The translations under genes and the position numbers were made by a program. Of a stretch of DNA of 64,000 nucleotides, positions 52,203 to 60,603 are shown in pieces. Each line of letters begins with the position of its first letter. Within the stretch, counting starts at the first letter, position 1. Below the pieces are notes generated by a model. The model was not told the origin of the DNA. It searched no databases and saw only the letters and a program-made list of their open reading frames with translations. Origin of the DNA: Planctomonas psychrotolerans (GTDB taxonomy: Bacteria > Actinomycetota > Actinomycetes > Actinomycetales > Microbacteriaceae); NCBI RefSeq assembly GCF_008642235.1, contig NZ_SJEV01000001.1, positions 2,250,400 to 2,314,399 of the forward strand, read 5' to 3'.

Positions 52203-53987
52203 GTGTCTGCTCCTCCCATCGCTCCCGCACTCCCCGCTTTCGGCGCATCCACCCCGCTCTTCGAGGTGCTCCGCGACCCGCGAGGACGCGACGTGGTGTC
52301 CCGGCATCTCCCCGAGCTGGTGCATTCGTCGATCCTGCATACGTTGCACAGCTTCCCCATCGGATTGGTGGTGGAGACGGAGTCGAGCCTCGAGCACGAT
52401 CCCGACACCCGCGCCGCGCTCCTTGCCGAGCTGCGGGCGATCGATCGCGGAACCGAGGCCGTGCTACCCGAGCCTGAGGCGTACGTCGCCCCCTCCGAGG
52501 ACTACGAGGATGAGTCCGTGGGTGTCGGGTCGGCACCCGCATCGTGGACCGAAACCGTGCCGCAATACGGCCGGTTCGAGCTGCGACTCGATGGTCCGTC
52601 GGCGGGAAACCCGTTCCTCGACGTCGATCTCACGGCCCTTCTCGACGGCCCCGGGGGATCGGCGGTCGCGCCGGGATTTTACGACGGCGAGGGCGTCTTC
52701 CGGCTGCGGTTCCTGCCCCAACAGCGCGGCACGTACACCTTCCGCACATCCAGCAACGCCCGGTCCCTCGACGGGATCACGGGATTCTTCGAGGTGACCG
52801 AACCGGGTGCCTCGTCGCACGGTCCGGTCCGCGTCGCCGACACGTTCCACTTCGCGCACGCCGATGGCACCCGTCACCGGCCCATCGGAACGACGTCCTA
52901 CGCATGGACCCACCAGCCCGAGGATGTGCAGCTCCGCACGCTCGAGTCGCTGGCCGATGGCCCGTTCACCAAGATGCGCATGTGCGTGTTCCCCAAGTCC
53001 TACCTCTTCAACGAGAACGAGCCGGACCTGTATCCGTTCGAGGGCTCGCCGGAGGCGGGCTTCGACTTCCAGCGGCCTGCGCCGCGCTACTGGGCGCACC
53101 TCGAGCGTCGCATCGAGCAGCTCGACGAACTCGGGATCGAGGCGGACCTCATCCTCTTCCACGCCTACGACCGGTGGGGCTTCGCGACGATGGACCCGGT
53201 GGCCGACGACCGATACGTGAAGTACGCGGTCGCTCGGCTCGCGTCATTCGCCAACGTGTGGTGGTCGCTCGCCAACGAGTACGATCTGCTCTTCGGCAAG
53301 TCGACGGACGACTGGGAGCGCTTCGCCCGGATCGTGCAGGACAACGATCCGGTCGGTCACCTGCTGTCGATCCACAACTGCCGTGCGTTCTACGACCAGA
53401 CTCGGCCCTGGATCAGCCACGCCAGCGTGCAACGCCAGGACATCTACAAGACCGCAGAGAACACCACGGAATGGCGCGCCGCCTGGTCGAAGCCGGTGGT
53501 CGTGGATGAGTGCGCGTACGAGGGCAACATCGACCAGGGCTGGGGCAACATCACCGGGGAGGAGATGACCCGGCGCTTCTGGGAGGGAGCGGTGCGCGGC
53601 GGCTACGTGGGCCACGGCGAGACGTACGTGCACCCCGATGACCTGCTGTGGTGGGCCAAGGGCGGAACTCTGCACGGCTCATCGCCGGCACGCATCGACT
53701 TCCTGCACTCCATCCTCGCGGAGGGGCCCGACGTGCTCGAGCCCGCGCCCCTGGACTGGGATGTGCCGCGGGCTGGCGTCGAGGGGGAGTACTACCTGTA
53801 CTACTTCGGCTTCAACCAGCCCACGTATCGGCGGTTCCTGCTGGACCCGTCGACCGAGTACACGGTCGATGTGATCGACACGTGGGACATGACGGTGACG
53901 TGCCTCGAGGGCACGTACTCGGGCCGGTTCCGCATCGATCTGCCGGGCAAGCAGTTCCTCGCGGTGCGACTGCAGGCGGTGCGCTAG
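52203..53987 (+). CDS. Glycoside hydrolase-like protein (DUF5060 / TIM barrel / DUF5605)
   Basis: 594-aa protein without a signal peptide, so cytoplasmic. N-terminal 1-115 is variable; a DUF5060 beta-sandwich (about 118-200; RFELRLDGPSAGNPFLDVDL) is followed by a TIM-barrel (about 210-480) and a C-terminal DUF5605-like sandwich (about 500-594). Clan-A-like catalytic candidates: acid/base E359 in WWSLANEYDLL and nucleophile E436 in KPVVVDECAYEG. It probably cleaves the glycoside imported by the adjacent ABC system. GTG start 3 bp after the permease; the ribosome site is within that gene. Exact specificity unknown. Confidence 0.85.
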   Translation: MSAPPIAPALPAFGASTPLFEVLRDPRGRDVVSRHLPELVHSSILHTLHSFPIGLVVETESSLEHDPDTRAALLAELRAIDRGTEAVLPEPEAYVAPSEDYEDESVGVGSAPASWTETVPQYGRFELRLDGPSAGNPFLDVDLTALLDGPGGSAVAPGFYDGEGVFRLRFLPQQRGTYTFRTSSNARSLDGITGFFEVTEPGASSHGPVRVADTFHFAHADGTRHRPIGTTSYAWTHQPEDVQLRTLESLADGPFTKMRMCVFPKSYLFNENEPDLYPFEGSPEAGFDFQRPAPRYWAHLERRIEQLDELGIEADLILFHAYDRWGFATMDPVADDRYVKYAVARLASFANVWWSLANEYDLLFGKSTDDWERFARIVQDNDPVGHLLSIHNCRAFYDQTRPWISHASVQRQDIYKTAENTTEWRAAWSKPVVVDECAYEGNIDQGWGNITGEEMTRRFWEGAVRGGYVGHGETYVHPDDLLWWAKGGTLHGSSPARIDFLHSILAEGPDVLEPAPLDWDVPRAGVEGEYYLYYFGFNQPTYRRFLLDPSTEYTVDVIDTWDMTVTCLEGTYSGRFRIDLPGKQFLAVRLQAVR

Positions 53988-54000
53988 CGTCCGCCTGTCC

Positions 54001-54664
54001 CTGCGTTCGTCGAAGGGGCGTTGCCGTCGGGGATGCGTGCGTCGCTTCGACAGGCTCAGCGACCGTGTGGCGACCATTACGGTCCCTGAGCTTGTCGAAG
54101 GGGCAGGACCGTCTCGATGTGGTTGCGCCGCTTCGACGGGCTCAGCGACCGTGGACTTTGCGTCGCTTCGACAGGCTCAGCGACCGTGAATGAGGGGCCC
54201 ATACGGTCCCTGAGCTTGTCGAAGGGGCGTTGCGGTCGGGGTGCGTGCGTCGCTTCGACAGGCTCAGCGGCCGTGAATGACGGGCCCATACGGTCCCTGA
54301 GCTTGTCGAAGGGGCAGGACCGTCTCGGTGTGGTGGCGTCGCTTCGACGGGCTCAGCGACCGTGAATGTTGCGTCGCTTCGACAGGCTCAGCGGCCGTGG
54401 ATGACGGGCCCGTACGGTCCCTGAGCTTGTCGAAGGGGCAGGACCGTCTCGGTGTGGTGGCGTCGCTTCGACAGGCTCAGCGACCGTGAATGAGGGGCCC
54501 GTACGGTCCCTGTGCTTGTCGAAGGGGCAGCACCGTCTCGGTGTGGTGGCGTCGCTTCGACAGGCTCAGCGGCCGTGAATGACGGGCCCAAACGGTCCCT
54601 GAGCTTGTCGAAGGGGCGTTGCGGTCGGGGTGCGTGCGTCGCTTCGACAGGCTCAGCGACCGTG
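54001..54664. repeat. Array of about 16 inverted REP-like elements
   Basis: Six good copies in one orientation (GGTCCCTGAGCTTGTCGAAG type) start at 54081, 54205, 54292, 54416, 54505 and 54594, plus a decayed one near 54001. Nine copies in the other orientation (GCGTCGCTTCGACAGGCTCA type) start at 54039, 54125, 54160, 54247, 54336, 54371, 54460, 54549 and 54636. Spacers are themselves repeated (AGGACCGTCTCGGTGTGG and AATGACGGGCCCATAC types). 54081-54291 and 54292-54504 are copies of one about 212-bp super-unit. It fills the whole gap between the glycosidase gene and the GNAT gene; no coding frame is credible here. Confidence 0.95.
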
Positions 54665-55237
54665 AAGGTCGGGGGCGCGGCGCATGACGACGCGCGGGAA
54701 GCCGCCGGACACCGAGTCGGTGTCCGCGACCTTGGTGAACCCCGCGCGCTCGAACATGGCGCGCGTGCCGACGAATGCCATGGTCTGGTCGACCTTCTCC
54801 CCGGCGTTGTCCACGGGATAGCATTCGATCGCCTCGGCGCCCGAAGCCCGGGCGTAGTCGACCGCACCCTCGATGAGGGCCGCGGTCACGCCCTGCTTGC
54901 GGAATCCGGGCCGCACCCGGATGCACCAGATCGACCACGCCGGGATGTCGTCCACGTAGGGGATCTTGCGCGAGTTCGCGATCGGATGCAGTTCGGAGCG
55001 CGGTGCGACTCCGGCCCAGCCGACCACCTCGTCGTCGATGTAGGCGAGCACTCCCGGTGCGATGTCCCGCGCGCAGAGGTCCCGCACCTTGTTCGCCCGA
55101 TCGATGCCCGCGAGCGAGCGGTTCTCCTTCGAACTCAACCGCCACGACAGGCACCAGCACACCGAGGACTCGGGCTTCTTCGGTCCGAGCATGGTGGCCA
55201 TGCCGTCGAAGTCGTGCGCCGGTCGAACCTCGATCAT
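54653..55237 (-). CDS. GNAT family N-acetyltransferase
   Basis: 194-aa acetyltransferase. Distinct features: CWCLSWRLSSKENRSL near the N-terminus, IDDEVVGWAGVAPRSEL, and the acetyl-CoA loop CIRVRPGFRKQGVTAALIEGAVDYA (near residue 110-130), then ECYPVDNAGEKVDQTMAFVGTRAMFERAGF. Acceptor unknown. Start ATG 55237 has GGGAGGAGGG upstream. The last three codons and the stop are supplied by a REP-like element (54636-54664), so the array reaches into the gene. Confidence 0.88.
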   Translation of the reverse strand: MIEVRPAHDFDGMATMLGPKKPESSVCWCLSWRLSSKENRSLAGIDRANKVRDLCARDIAPGVLAYIDDEVVGWAGVAPRSELHPIANSRKIPYVDDIPAWSIWCIRVRPGFRKQGVTAALIEGAVDYARASGAEAIECYPVDNAGEKVDQTMAFVGTRAMFERAGFTKVADTDSVSGGFPRVVMRRAPDLHGR

Positions 55238-55388
55238 GCGTCCCTCCTCCCGCCTTTGGGCCGTCGTGAGCGCCTCGTCGGAGGCGAGGTGGTGTTTCCG
55301 GCCGCCCGCGTGTCCATCGTGCCACCGCGCGCCGCGACGCGGAAAGGCGATTCCCGCCGAACGTATGCGGCGGTGGGACAATGGGCGC

Positions 55389-55967
55389 ATGACGCTGCAC
55401 ATCACCGGAGACGACGCGGCCGATGCCCTGCTCAGCGACGATCCCTTCGCCCTGCTCGTGGGCATGCTGCTCGACCAGCAGATCGCGATGGAGACGGCGT
55501 TCGCGGGCCCCGCCAAGATCCTCGAGCGCCTCGGCAGCATCGACCCGGCGACCATCGCCGCGCAGGATGCCGACACGTTCGTCGTGGTGTTCCGCACGCC
55601 GCCGGCCGTGCACCGCTTTCCGGGGTCGATGGCCGGACGCGTGCAGACCCTCGCCGACGTGGTCGCGCGCGAGTGGAACGGCGACGCGTCGGCGATCTGG
55701 ACATCCGGCTCACCGGACGGTGCCGAGATCCTGCGGCGACTGAAGGCACTGCCCGGATTCGGCGACCAGAAGGCCCGGATCTTCCTCGCCCTGCTCGGCA
55801 AGCGTTTCGATCTGTCGGCACCCGGCTGGCGTGAGGCTTCCGCGCCCTACGGAGAGGAGGATGCGTACCGTTCGGTCGCCGATATCGTCGACGCCGACTC
55901 GCTGACCCGCGTGCGAGAGACGAAGCGTGCCGCGAAGGCCGCGGCGAAGAAGGTCGCCGACGCGTAG
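55389..55967 (+). CDS. HhH-GPD-type base excision repair protein
   Basis: 192-aa DNA glycosylase-like protein. N-terminal DPFALLVGMLLDQQIAMETAF resembles the first helices of the endonuclease III/AlkA fold, and the helix-hairpin-helix is LKALPGFGDQKARIFLALLGKRF near residue 120-140. A typical catalytic Lys/Asp pair is not obvious. The C-terminal KRAAKAAAKKVADA tail is basic. ATG 55389 lies 6 nt after GACAAT with no ribosome site, so it may also be leaderless. Divergent from the GNAT gene. Confidence 0.85.
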   Translation: MTLHITGDDAADALLSDDPFALLVGMLLDQQIAMETAFAGPAKILERLGSIDPATIAAQDADTFVVVFRTPPAVHRFPGSMAGRVQTLADVVAREWNGDASAIWTSGSPDGAEILRRLKALPGFGDQKARIFLALLGKRFDLSAPGWREASAPYGEEDAYRSVADIVDADSLTRVRETKRAAKAAAKKVADA

Positions 55968-56027
55968 GCCCGAAGATGTAGGTCCGAACGCGTAGGTGCG
56001 ACAATGCACCGGCGCATCTTCGGGTGA

Positions 56028-56738
56028 CTAGCGCGCTCGAGTCACGTCGCGTACGAAATCGGCCACGGCATCCGCGATCAGGGCGGCGACGTCCCGGGCG
56101 GTCAGCGTCGACGACGCGAGGACCTCGAGGCTGTGGTCGGCGCCGGTCACCTCCATCACCCGGATGCCGCGCTCGATCGCCGCTTCGGCTCGGGCTACGC
56201 CGCCGGTTGCCGCGGCGCTCGCCACCATGATGTCCGAGGCGAGGTCAGCGGCGGTACCGAACGTGTCCCGGTCGCCCTGCAGTACGAGCACCGGCACGCC
56301 GGGGAAGAGCAGTTCGTCGAGGCGGGACTTCTCCGGCCGGCCGGGCGGATGCAGCGGGAACGACAGGCAGACCACGCCCGCGGTGTCCACATTCGACGCG
56401 GTGCGGCAGGCGACGCGCGCGCCCGCACTGCGCCCGCCGATCACCAGCGGCAGGTCGGGAACCAGACCGGCCACGGCGGGTGCCGCTTCGAGCCAGGCGA
56501 CATCGAGCGTGGCCGGTCGGGGCGCGATCCGGCGCCCGGCGGTGCGCCACGGTTGTTCGTAGCGCAGCACGGTGACCCCACGGGCGGGCAGTCGGGCGGC
56601 GAGCGCGGCGAGGTCGGGGGAGTCCACGCCGCCGCCCGCGCCATGGCCGAGCCACAGCGCGGCGCGGGGCTCGGCGGCCTCGTCGACGACGAGGCGCGAG
56701 GGGCCGAGCGATGTCGGCACGGGAACATCCACCCGCAC
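56028..56738 (-). CDS. Alpha/beta hydrolase (KANL3/Tex30-like)
   Basis: 236-aa hydrolase. LWLGHGAGGGVDSPDLAALA (oxyanion region) near residue 28, nucleophile in GGRSAGARVACRTA near 100, FPLHPPGRPEKSR, LVLQGDRDTFG (Asp) near 152, and the catalytic His in VTGADHSLEV near 197. Family members are of unknown substrate. Ends 178 bp before the acyltransferase gene. Confidence 0.88.
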   Translation of the reverse strand: MRVDVPVPTSLGPSRLVVDEAAEPRAALWLGHGAGGGVDSPDLAALAARLPARGVTVLRYEQPWRTAGRRIAPRPATLDVAWLEAAPAVAGLVPDLPLVIGGRSAGARVACRTASNVDTAGVVCLSFPLHPPGRPEKSRLDELLFPGVPVLVLQGDRDTFGTAADLASDIMVASAAATGGVARAEAAIERGIRVMEVTGADHSLEVLASSTLTARDVAALIADAVADFVRDVTRAR

Positions 56739-56916
56739 ACGCTACCCGGGACGCGCACCGCCCACCCGGTCAGGAGGTCGACGGTCACCGCCCACACCGT
56801 CGTCGCCCGGATTTCCTGCCGTCGCCCGAGGTACGACCCTGGCGACGGCGCTGCCACACCGGGCGACGAGGGTACGCGAACGGGCCACCCGGACGGTGGG
56901 ATTCAGACGGTGGGGT

Positions 56917-59166
56917 CTAGGGGAGAAGACCCGTCGCGTCCAGTTCGGCGTAGAGCGCCGGGTGCAACGTCTCGGCGTAGGTAGCCGTCATGTGGTTGTC
57001 GTCGCGATACACGAGCACGTCGCCGATGATCGGCGCGCACCGCGATGCCGGACAGATGAGGTGGTTGAGGTCGAGAAGGGGCACCGAGCCCACCCTCGCG
57101 GCGGCCATCCGCTCCGCGTCGCCCTGCCGGTCGAGCGCCACGGAGCGGTCGACGGCGCAGGCAGTGAGCGTCGTTTCGTTGACGGCCACGCAGTCGGGCA
57201 CGTTCACGCCGACGAACGGCGTGTCGACCAGCGCGACCACCGGCACGCCGACGTCCTCCAGTCGTTGCCACGCCTCCGCGAGACCGGACGCGAACGGGGC
57301 CAGCTCGGTGGACGGCTGACCGTCCACCAGCGTGGGCTGAAGCATGTTGCTGGTGACCACCAGATCCGGCTTGTCCGGCCCGGTGAGGATGTCGTCGAGC
57401 GCCGAGTTCCAGGCGATGCACTCGCGATAGGACGTGTACACCGTGTCCTTCGCGATGAGGACGGCCGTGCCGACCGCACATCTCGACTTGGTGTACGTGG
57501 TCAGCTTCCAGCCACGGTCTTCGGCGATGCGCCGCAGGGCGGGAACCCACTGCGCGGCGTGCGAGTCGCCGACGAGGGCGACGGAGAACCCGCCCAGCGG
57601 ATCGCCGTAGGTGCAGCCGATCGCGCGTGTCTCGAGCTGGCTCACGTGGCATCCGTCGGAGTACACCGAGGGATTGTCGCCGCTCGCGTCGATCGCGGTG
57701 GGGGTGTACGCCTCTACCGTGTCGGTCGGCTCTCCCGCGGTCGGATCGAGCGCCAGGGCGGCAGCACCACGCCCCGGCACGGCATCCGTCGAGGGGAATG
57801 CCGTCGACTCCCCGTCCGGCGCATCGGAGGGCGCCGACGCCTCCGTCGCGTCCGTGGCGGCAGCTCGGGCGTGCGGATCGGGAGCCGCCACCATCACCAG
57901 CCCGGCGAGCATCCCGACCACCACGAGCGCGGCGCCCGCCGACAGCGCGGCGGTGCGCTGGGAACGGGTGTCGAGCGGCCGGCTCCCGAGCGGACGCTCC
58001 ACGAAGCGATAGCTCAGGTCCGCGGGCACCAGGGACGCCAGCACCACGAGCAGGCCGAGGAGCACCCCCGGTTCACCGAACAGCACGCCGGCGAAGATGA
58101 GGAACGGCCAGTGCCAGAGGTACAGCGAGTACGACCGGTCCCCGATCCAGGTGAGCGGCCGGGAGGCCAGCAGCCGGCCGACACCGCTGTTCCCGATACG
58201 CGTGCCGGACGCGAGGATGGCGGCCGCGCCGAGCGTCGGAAGGGCCGCGGCGACGCCCGGGAACGGGGTGCCGGAATCGTACAGGCCGGCGGCCGCGAGC
58301 ACCGCGACGAGCCCGGCCCACCCCAGCACGCGGGCGAGCCGGACGGGCATCCGCGCCACCGACCCGGCTGCGACGGCGAGGAGAGCGCCCACGCCGAGCT
58401 CCCACAGGCGGGTCGTCGTGACGAAGTACGCGGGGCCCGGCGCGACCACCGTGTAGTGCACCGACCACGCGAACGACGCGATCGTGAGGGAAAGGATGAA
58501 CGCCAGCGCCCAGCGCCTCGGGGAGCCGCTGGGCTCGCGTCCGCCGCGCATACCGATTCGGCGCTCGCCGAACCGCCGCTCGCCGAACCGCTTTCCGCCG
58601 ATCCCAAGCGCGAGGCAGAGCAGCAGCGGCCACACCAGGTAGAACTGCTCCTCCACGGCGAGCGTCCAGAAGTGCTGCACGGGACTCTCCGCCGAGTCGG
58701 CCGCGAGATAATCCACGGAGTCGGCGGCGAAGATCCAGTTCACCGCCGAAAGCGCGCTGGCCGTGATGTGCCAGCCGGTGTCGTCCCATCGCGTGCGGGG
58801 CAGCACCAGCATGGCGAGCACGGCCGTCGTCACGAGCACCAGCGCGGCGGCGGGCAGGATGCGGCGGGCGCGGCGGGCGTAGAAGCCGGGGAGCGAGATC
58901 CGGCCCGTCGCAGCGGCCTCGCGCAGCACCAGGCCGGTGATGAGGAATCCGCTGATCACGAAGAAGACGTCGACGCCGACGAAGCCGCCCGGCAGGAACG
59001 GGAGTCCGGCGTGGTACAGCAGCACGAGCAGAACGGCTACGGCGCGAAGCCCCTGCACGTCGGCGCGATGCGCTCGGCGTGACGCGCCTCGGTCGGTGCG
59101 ATGCCCGCCCGCGTTCGACGAGCCGGCCCGGTGGTGGGCGGGTGCGTCGTCGACGACGGGAATCAC
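56917..59166 (-). CDS. OafA-type membrane acyltransferase with C-terminal SGNH domain
   Basis: 749-aa O-acyltransferase that transfers acyl (often acetyl) groups to surface polysaccharides. N-terminal membrane part (about 38-430) has about 11 helices with catalytic H52 in LLYHAGLPFLPGGFVGVDV, then VISGFLITGLVL and HFWTLAVEEQFYLVWPLLL. A variable linker (430-500) precedes an extracytoplasmic SGNH domain with ALVGDSHAAQW (533-536 GDSH) and a C-terminal DDNHMTATYAETLHP. GTG start 59166 has AGGAGAAG upstream. An RFGERRFGERR duplication is seen in a cytoplasmic loop. Upstream of it lies the PRTase-HAD gene in the same direction. Confidence 0.93.
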   Translation of the reverse strand: MIPVVDDAPAHHRAGSSNAGGHRTDRGASRRAHRADVQGLRAVAVLLVLLYHAGLPFLPGGFVGVDVFFVISGFLITGLVLREAAATGRISLPGFYARRARRILPAAALVLVTTAVLAMLVLPRTRWDDTGWHITASALSAVNWIFAADSVDYLAADSAESPVQHFWTLAVEEQFYLVWPLLLCLALGIGGKRFGERRFGERRIGMRGGREPSGSPRRWALAFILSLTIASFAWSVHYTVVAPGPAYFVTTTRLWELGVGALLAVAAGSVARMPVRLARVLGWAGLVAVLAAAGLYDSGTPFPGVAAALPTLGAAAILASGTRIGNSGVGRLLASRPLTWIGDRSYSLYLWHWPFLIFAGVLFGEPGVLLGLLVVLASLVPADLSYRFVERPLGSRPLDTRSQRTAALSAGAALVVVGMLAGLVMVAAPDPHARAAATDATEASAPSDAPDGESTAFPSTDAVPGRGAAALALDPTAGEPTDTVEAYTPTAIDASGDNPSVYSDGCHVSQLETRAIGCTYGDPLGGFSVALVGDSHAAQWVPALRRIAEDRGWKLTTYTKSRCAVGTAVLIAKDTVYTSYRECIAWNSALDDILTGPDKPDLVVTSNMLQPTLVDGQPSTELAPFASGLAEAWQRLEDVGVPVVALVDTPFVGVNVPDCVAVNETTLTACAVDRSVALDRQGDAERMAAARVGSVPLLDLNHLICPASRCAPIIGDVLVYRDDNHMTATYAETLHPALYAELDATGLLP

Positions 59167-59287
59167 GAGGTACTTCTCCTACTGGCTCACCCCGAGAGTG
59201 CGGGAGCGGCGCCAGCCGAGTCCACCGTCGAGGCTCACCCAGCAGCGTACCGGTCGTCGGCGCCGTCCCCGCCCCCTGATTCCGGGA

Positions 59288-60217
59288 CTAGCGGCGCAGG
59301 ATGCGACGCGCGGCGTCGGCGGCGCGGTGCTGCCACGGCTCGCGGAAGTTCGGGTCACCGCCCGCGCCGAAGAAGTCACGGGTGTCGGTCACGTACACCG
59401 GCAACCCGGTGAGCTCGTGAATGCGCTTGCCCTGGTCCCGCTCGCTCTCGATGAACAGCTCGTTGCCGGAGGCGGCGTACGCGGCGGCCTTGTGGGTCGC
59501 GTGCGCGCCCAGTCGGCGCCGCTCCGCCGCCGTCGGCAGGTCGAGCATGATCAGCTCGCCGTACTCGACGCCATGGCGGGCCAGCCACTCCTCGGTCTCC
59601 GGTCGGTACTTCTCGAGCCGCGAGGTGACCAGCGAGTGCACCTTGAAGGACGGCCGGTAACGCAGCTCGGTGTCGGAGAGGAAGCGACGGTAGCGCGGAC
59701 CGTCGTCGTTGTCGCGATCGGCAGGATCGGGGCAGAGCACCCCGTCGATGTCCATGCAGGCCCGCGACAGCATCCGCGGGTGGTTCAGGATGTTCCACTC
59801 GAACGCGCGCGGATGGGGGAGCACCTCGGCGAACGTGTCCACGAACGGACGGGCCGATGCGGTGATGTACACCGCGCCGTACAGGACGCTGGCACTGTCC
59901 TTGCCCGCGGCGCGCACGGCCGCCTTCACCCGGTCCATCTCCTGACCGGTGTGCGACGTGTCATCCACGAGAAGCGTTATTCCGGAGGCTGCGCCGGTGG
60001 CGCGCCGAAAACCGCCCCAGGGCTCCGCGCCGCTCAGGTAGGTGGTCAGATCGCAGAGCGGGCGGTGCATGTGCAGGCTGAGCAAGCTGGCCGCGAGGAG
60101 CCCGCTACGGGGAATCCCCACGATCAGCTCCACATTCTGGGGGAGATCGCGCGACCAGCGGATGACCGACTGGTTGAGCTCGTGCACGCTCCGGTAGTTG
60201 AGTTCTCTGCGCTTCAT
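59288..60217 (-). CDS. Phosphoribosyltransferase fused to HAD-like domain
   Basis: 309-aa two-domain protein. N-terminal PRTase fold (about 1-150) with ELIVGIPRSGLLAASLLS and the PRPP loop LLVDDTSHTG (82-91). C-terminal HAD-like part (about 150-309) starts with MDIDGVLCPDPADR (D156, D158 as the phospho-acceptor pair) and continues through SLVTSRLEKYRPETEEWL and HKAAAYAASGNELFIES. A combined PRPP-transferring and phosphatase enzyme suggests synthesis of a ribosylated metabolite, perhaps a glycan precursor, given the acyltransferase and glycosyltransferase next to it; this is inference. ATG 60217 was chosen because it begins the conserved MKRRELNYRS. Confidence 0.85.
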   Translation of the reverse strand: MKRRELNYRSVHELNQSVIRWSRDLPQNVELIVGIPRSGLLAASLLSLHMHRPLCDLTTYLSGAEPWGGFRRATGAASGITLLVDDTSHTGQEMDRVKAAVRAAGKDSASVLYGAVYITASARPFVDTFAEVLPHPRAFEWNILNHPRMLSRACMDIDGVLCPDPADRDNDDGPRYRRFLSDTELRYRPSFKVHSLVTSRLEKYRPETEEWLARHGVEYGELIMLDLPTAAERRRLGAHATHKAAAYAASGNELFIESERDQGKRIHELTGLPVYVTDTRDFFGAGGDPNFREPWQHRAADAARRILRR

Positions 60218-60244
60218 AGGTCCTGCCTGCTCGCTCCAGGGCAT

Positions 60245-60603
60245 GCGGATGCCGCCGGGCTCCCCGCAATCTACAGGGCGGGAAGTGATGTTCGGACGAC
60301 AACATGTCGGGGATGTCCCCCAAATAGGTTACTAGCGCGTAAACTCTTCTCCGTGGCGTGTTCGATCGCCTCTCGGTCTCCTAGTCTGGCCGTGGGCGGT
60401 GGGAATCCCTCTTACCCGCGGGATATCGGTCGACAGACCGTCACTACATCGCCCTCGAAGCTGGCGCTTCGTCAATAGAGCCGGTCGCCAGCTGTTCGGT
60501 ACTCCGTGCCGAATCTCGCATCCCCCGATGCATAAGCACTAATCGCGCGCCTGACGCGCGAGCCCGACGCTGCGCTCACTATGTGTAGAGAGGCCAGTTC
60601 CGC
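60245..60603. other. Intergenic region upstream of glycosyltransferase
   Basis: 359 bp with divergent flanking genes, thus both promoters. It is less GC-rich than coding DNA around 60330-60350. A 7-bp stem (TCGCGCG 60543-60549 with CGCGCGA 60555-60561, 5-nt loop) lies 43 nt before the start codon at 60604, in the leader. No gene is seen. Confidence 0.55.

Noticed and set aside
54001-54664. CRISPR array at 54 kb
   Set aside because: Repeats alternate in orientation, spacers are themselves repeated and no cas genes are near. It is a REP-type array.
56572-59082. 836-codon plus-strand frame opposite the acyltransferase gene
   Set aside because: Antisense of a well-supported membrane acyltransferase; composition is extreme (Arg, Gly, His).
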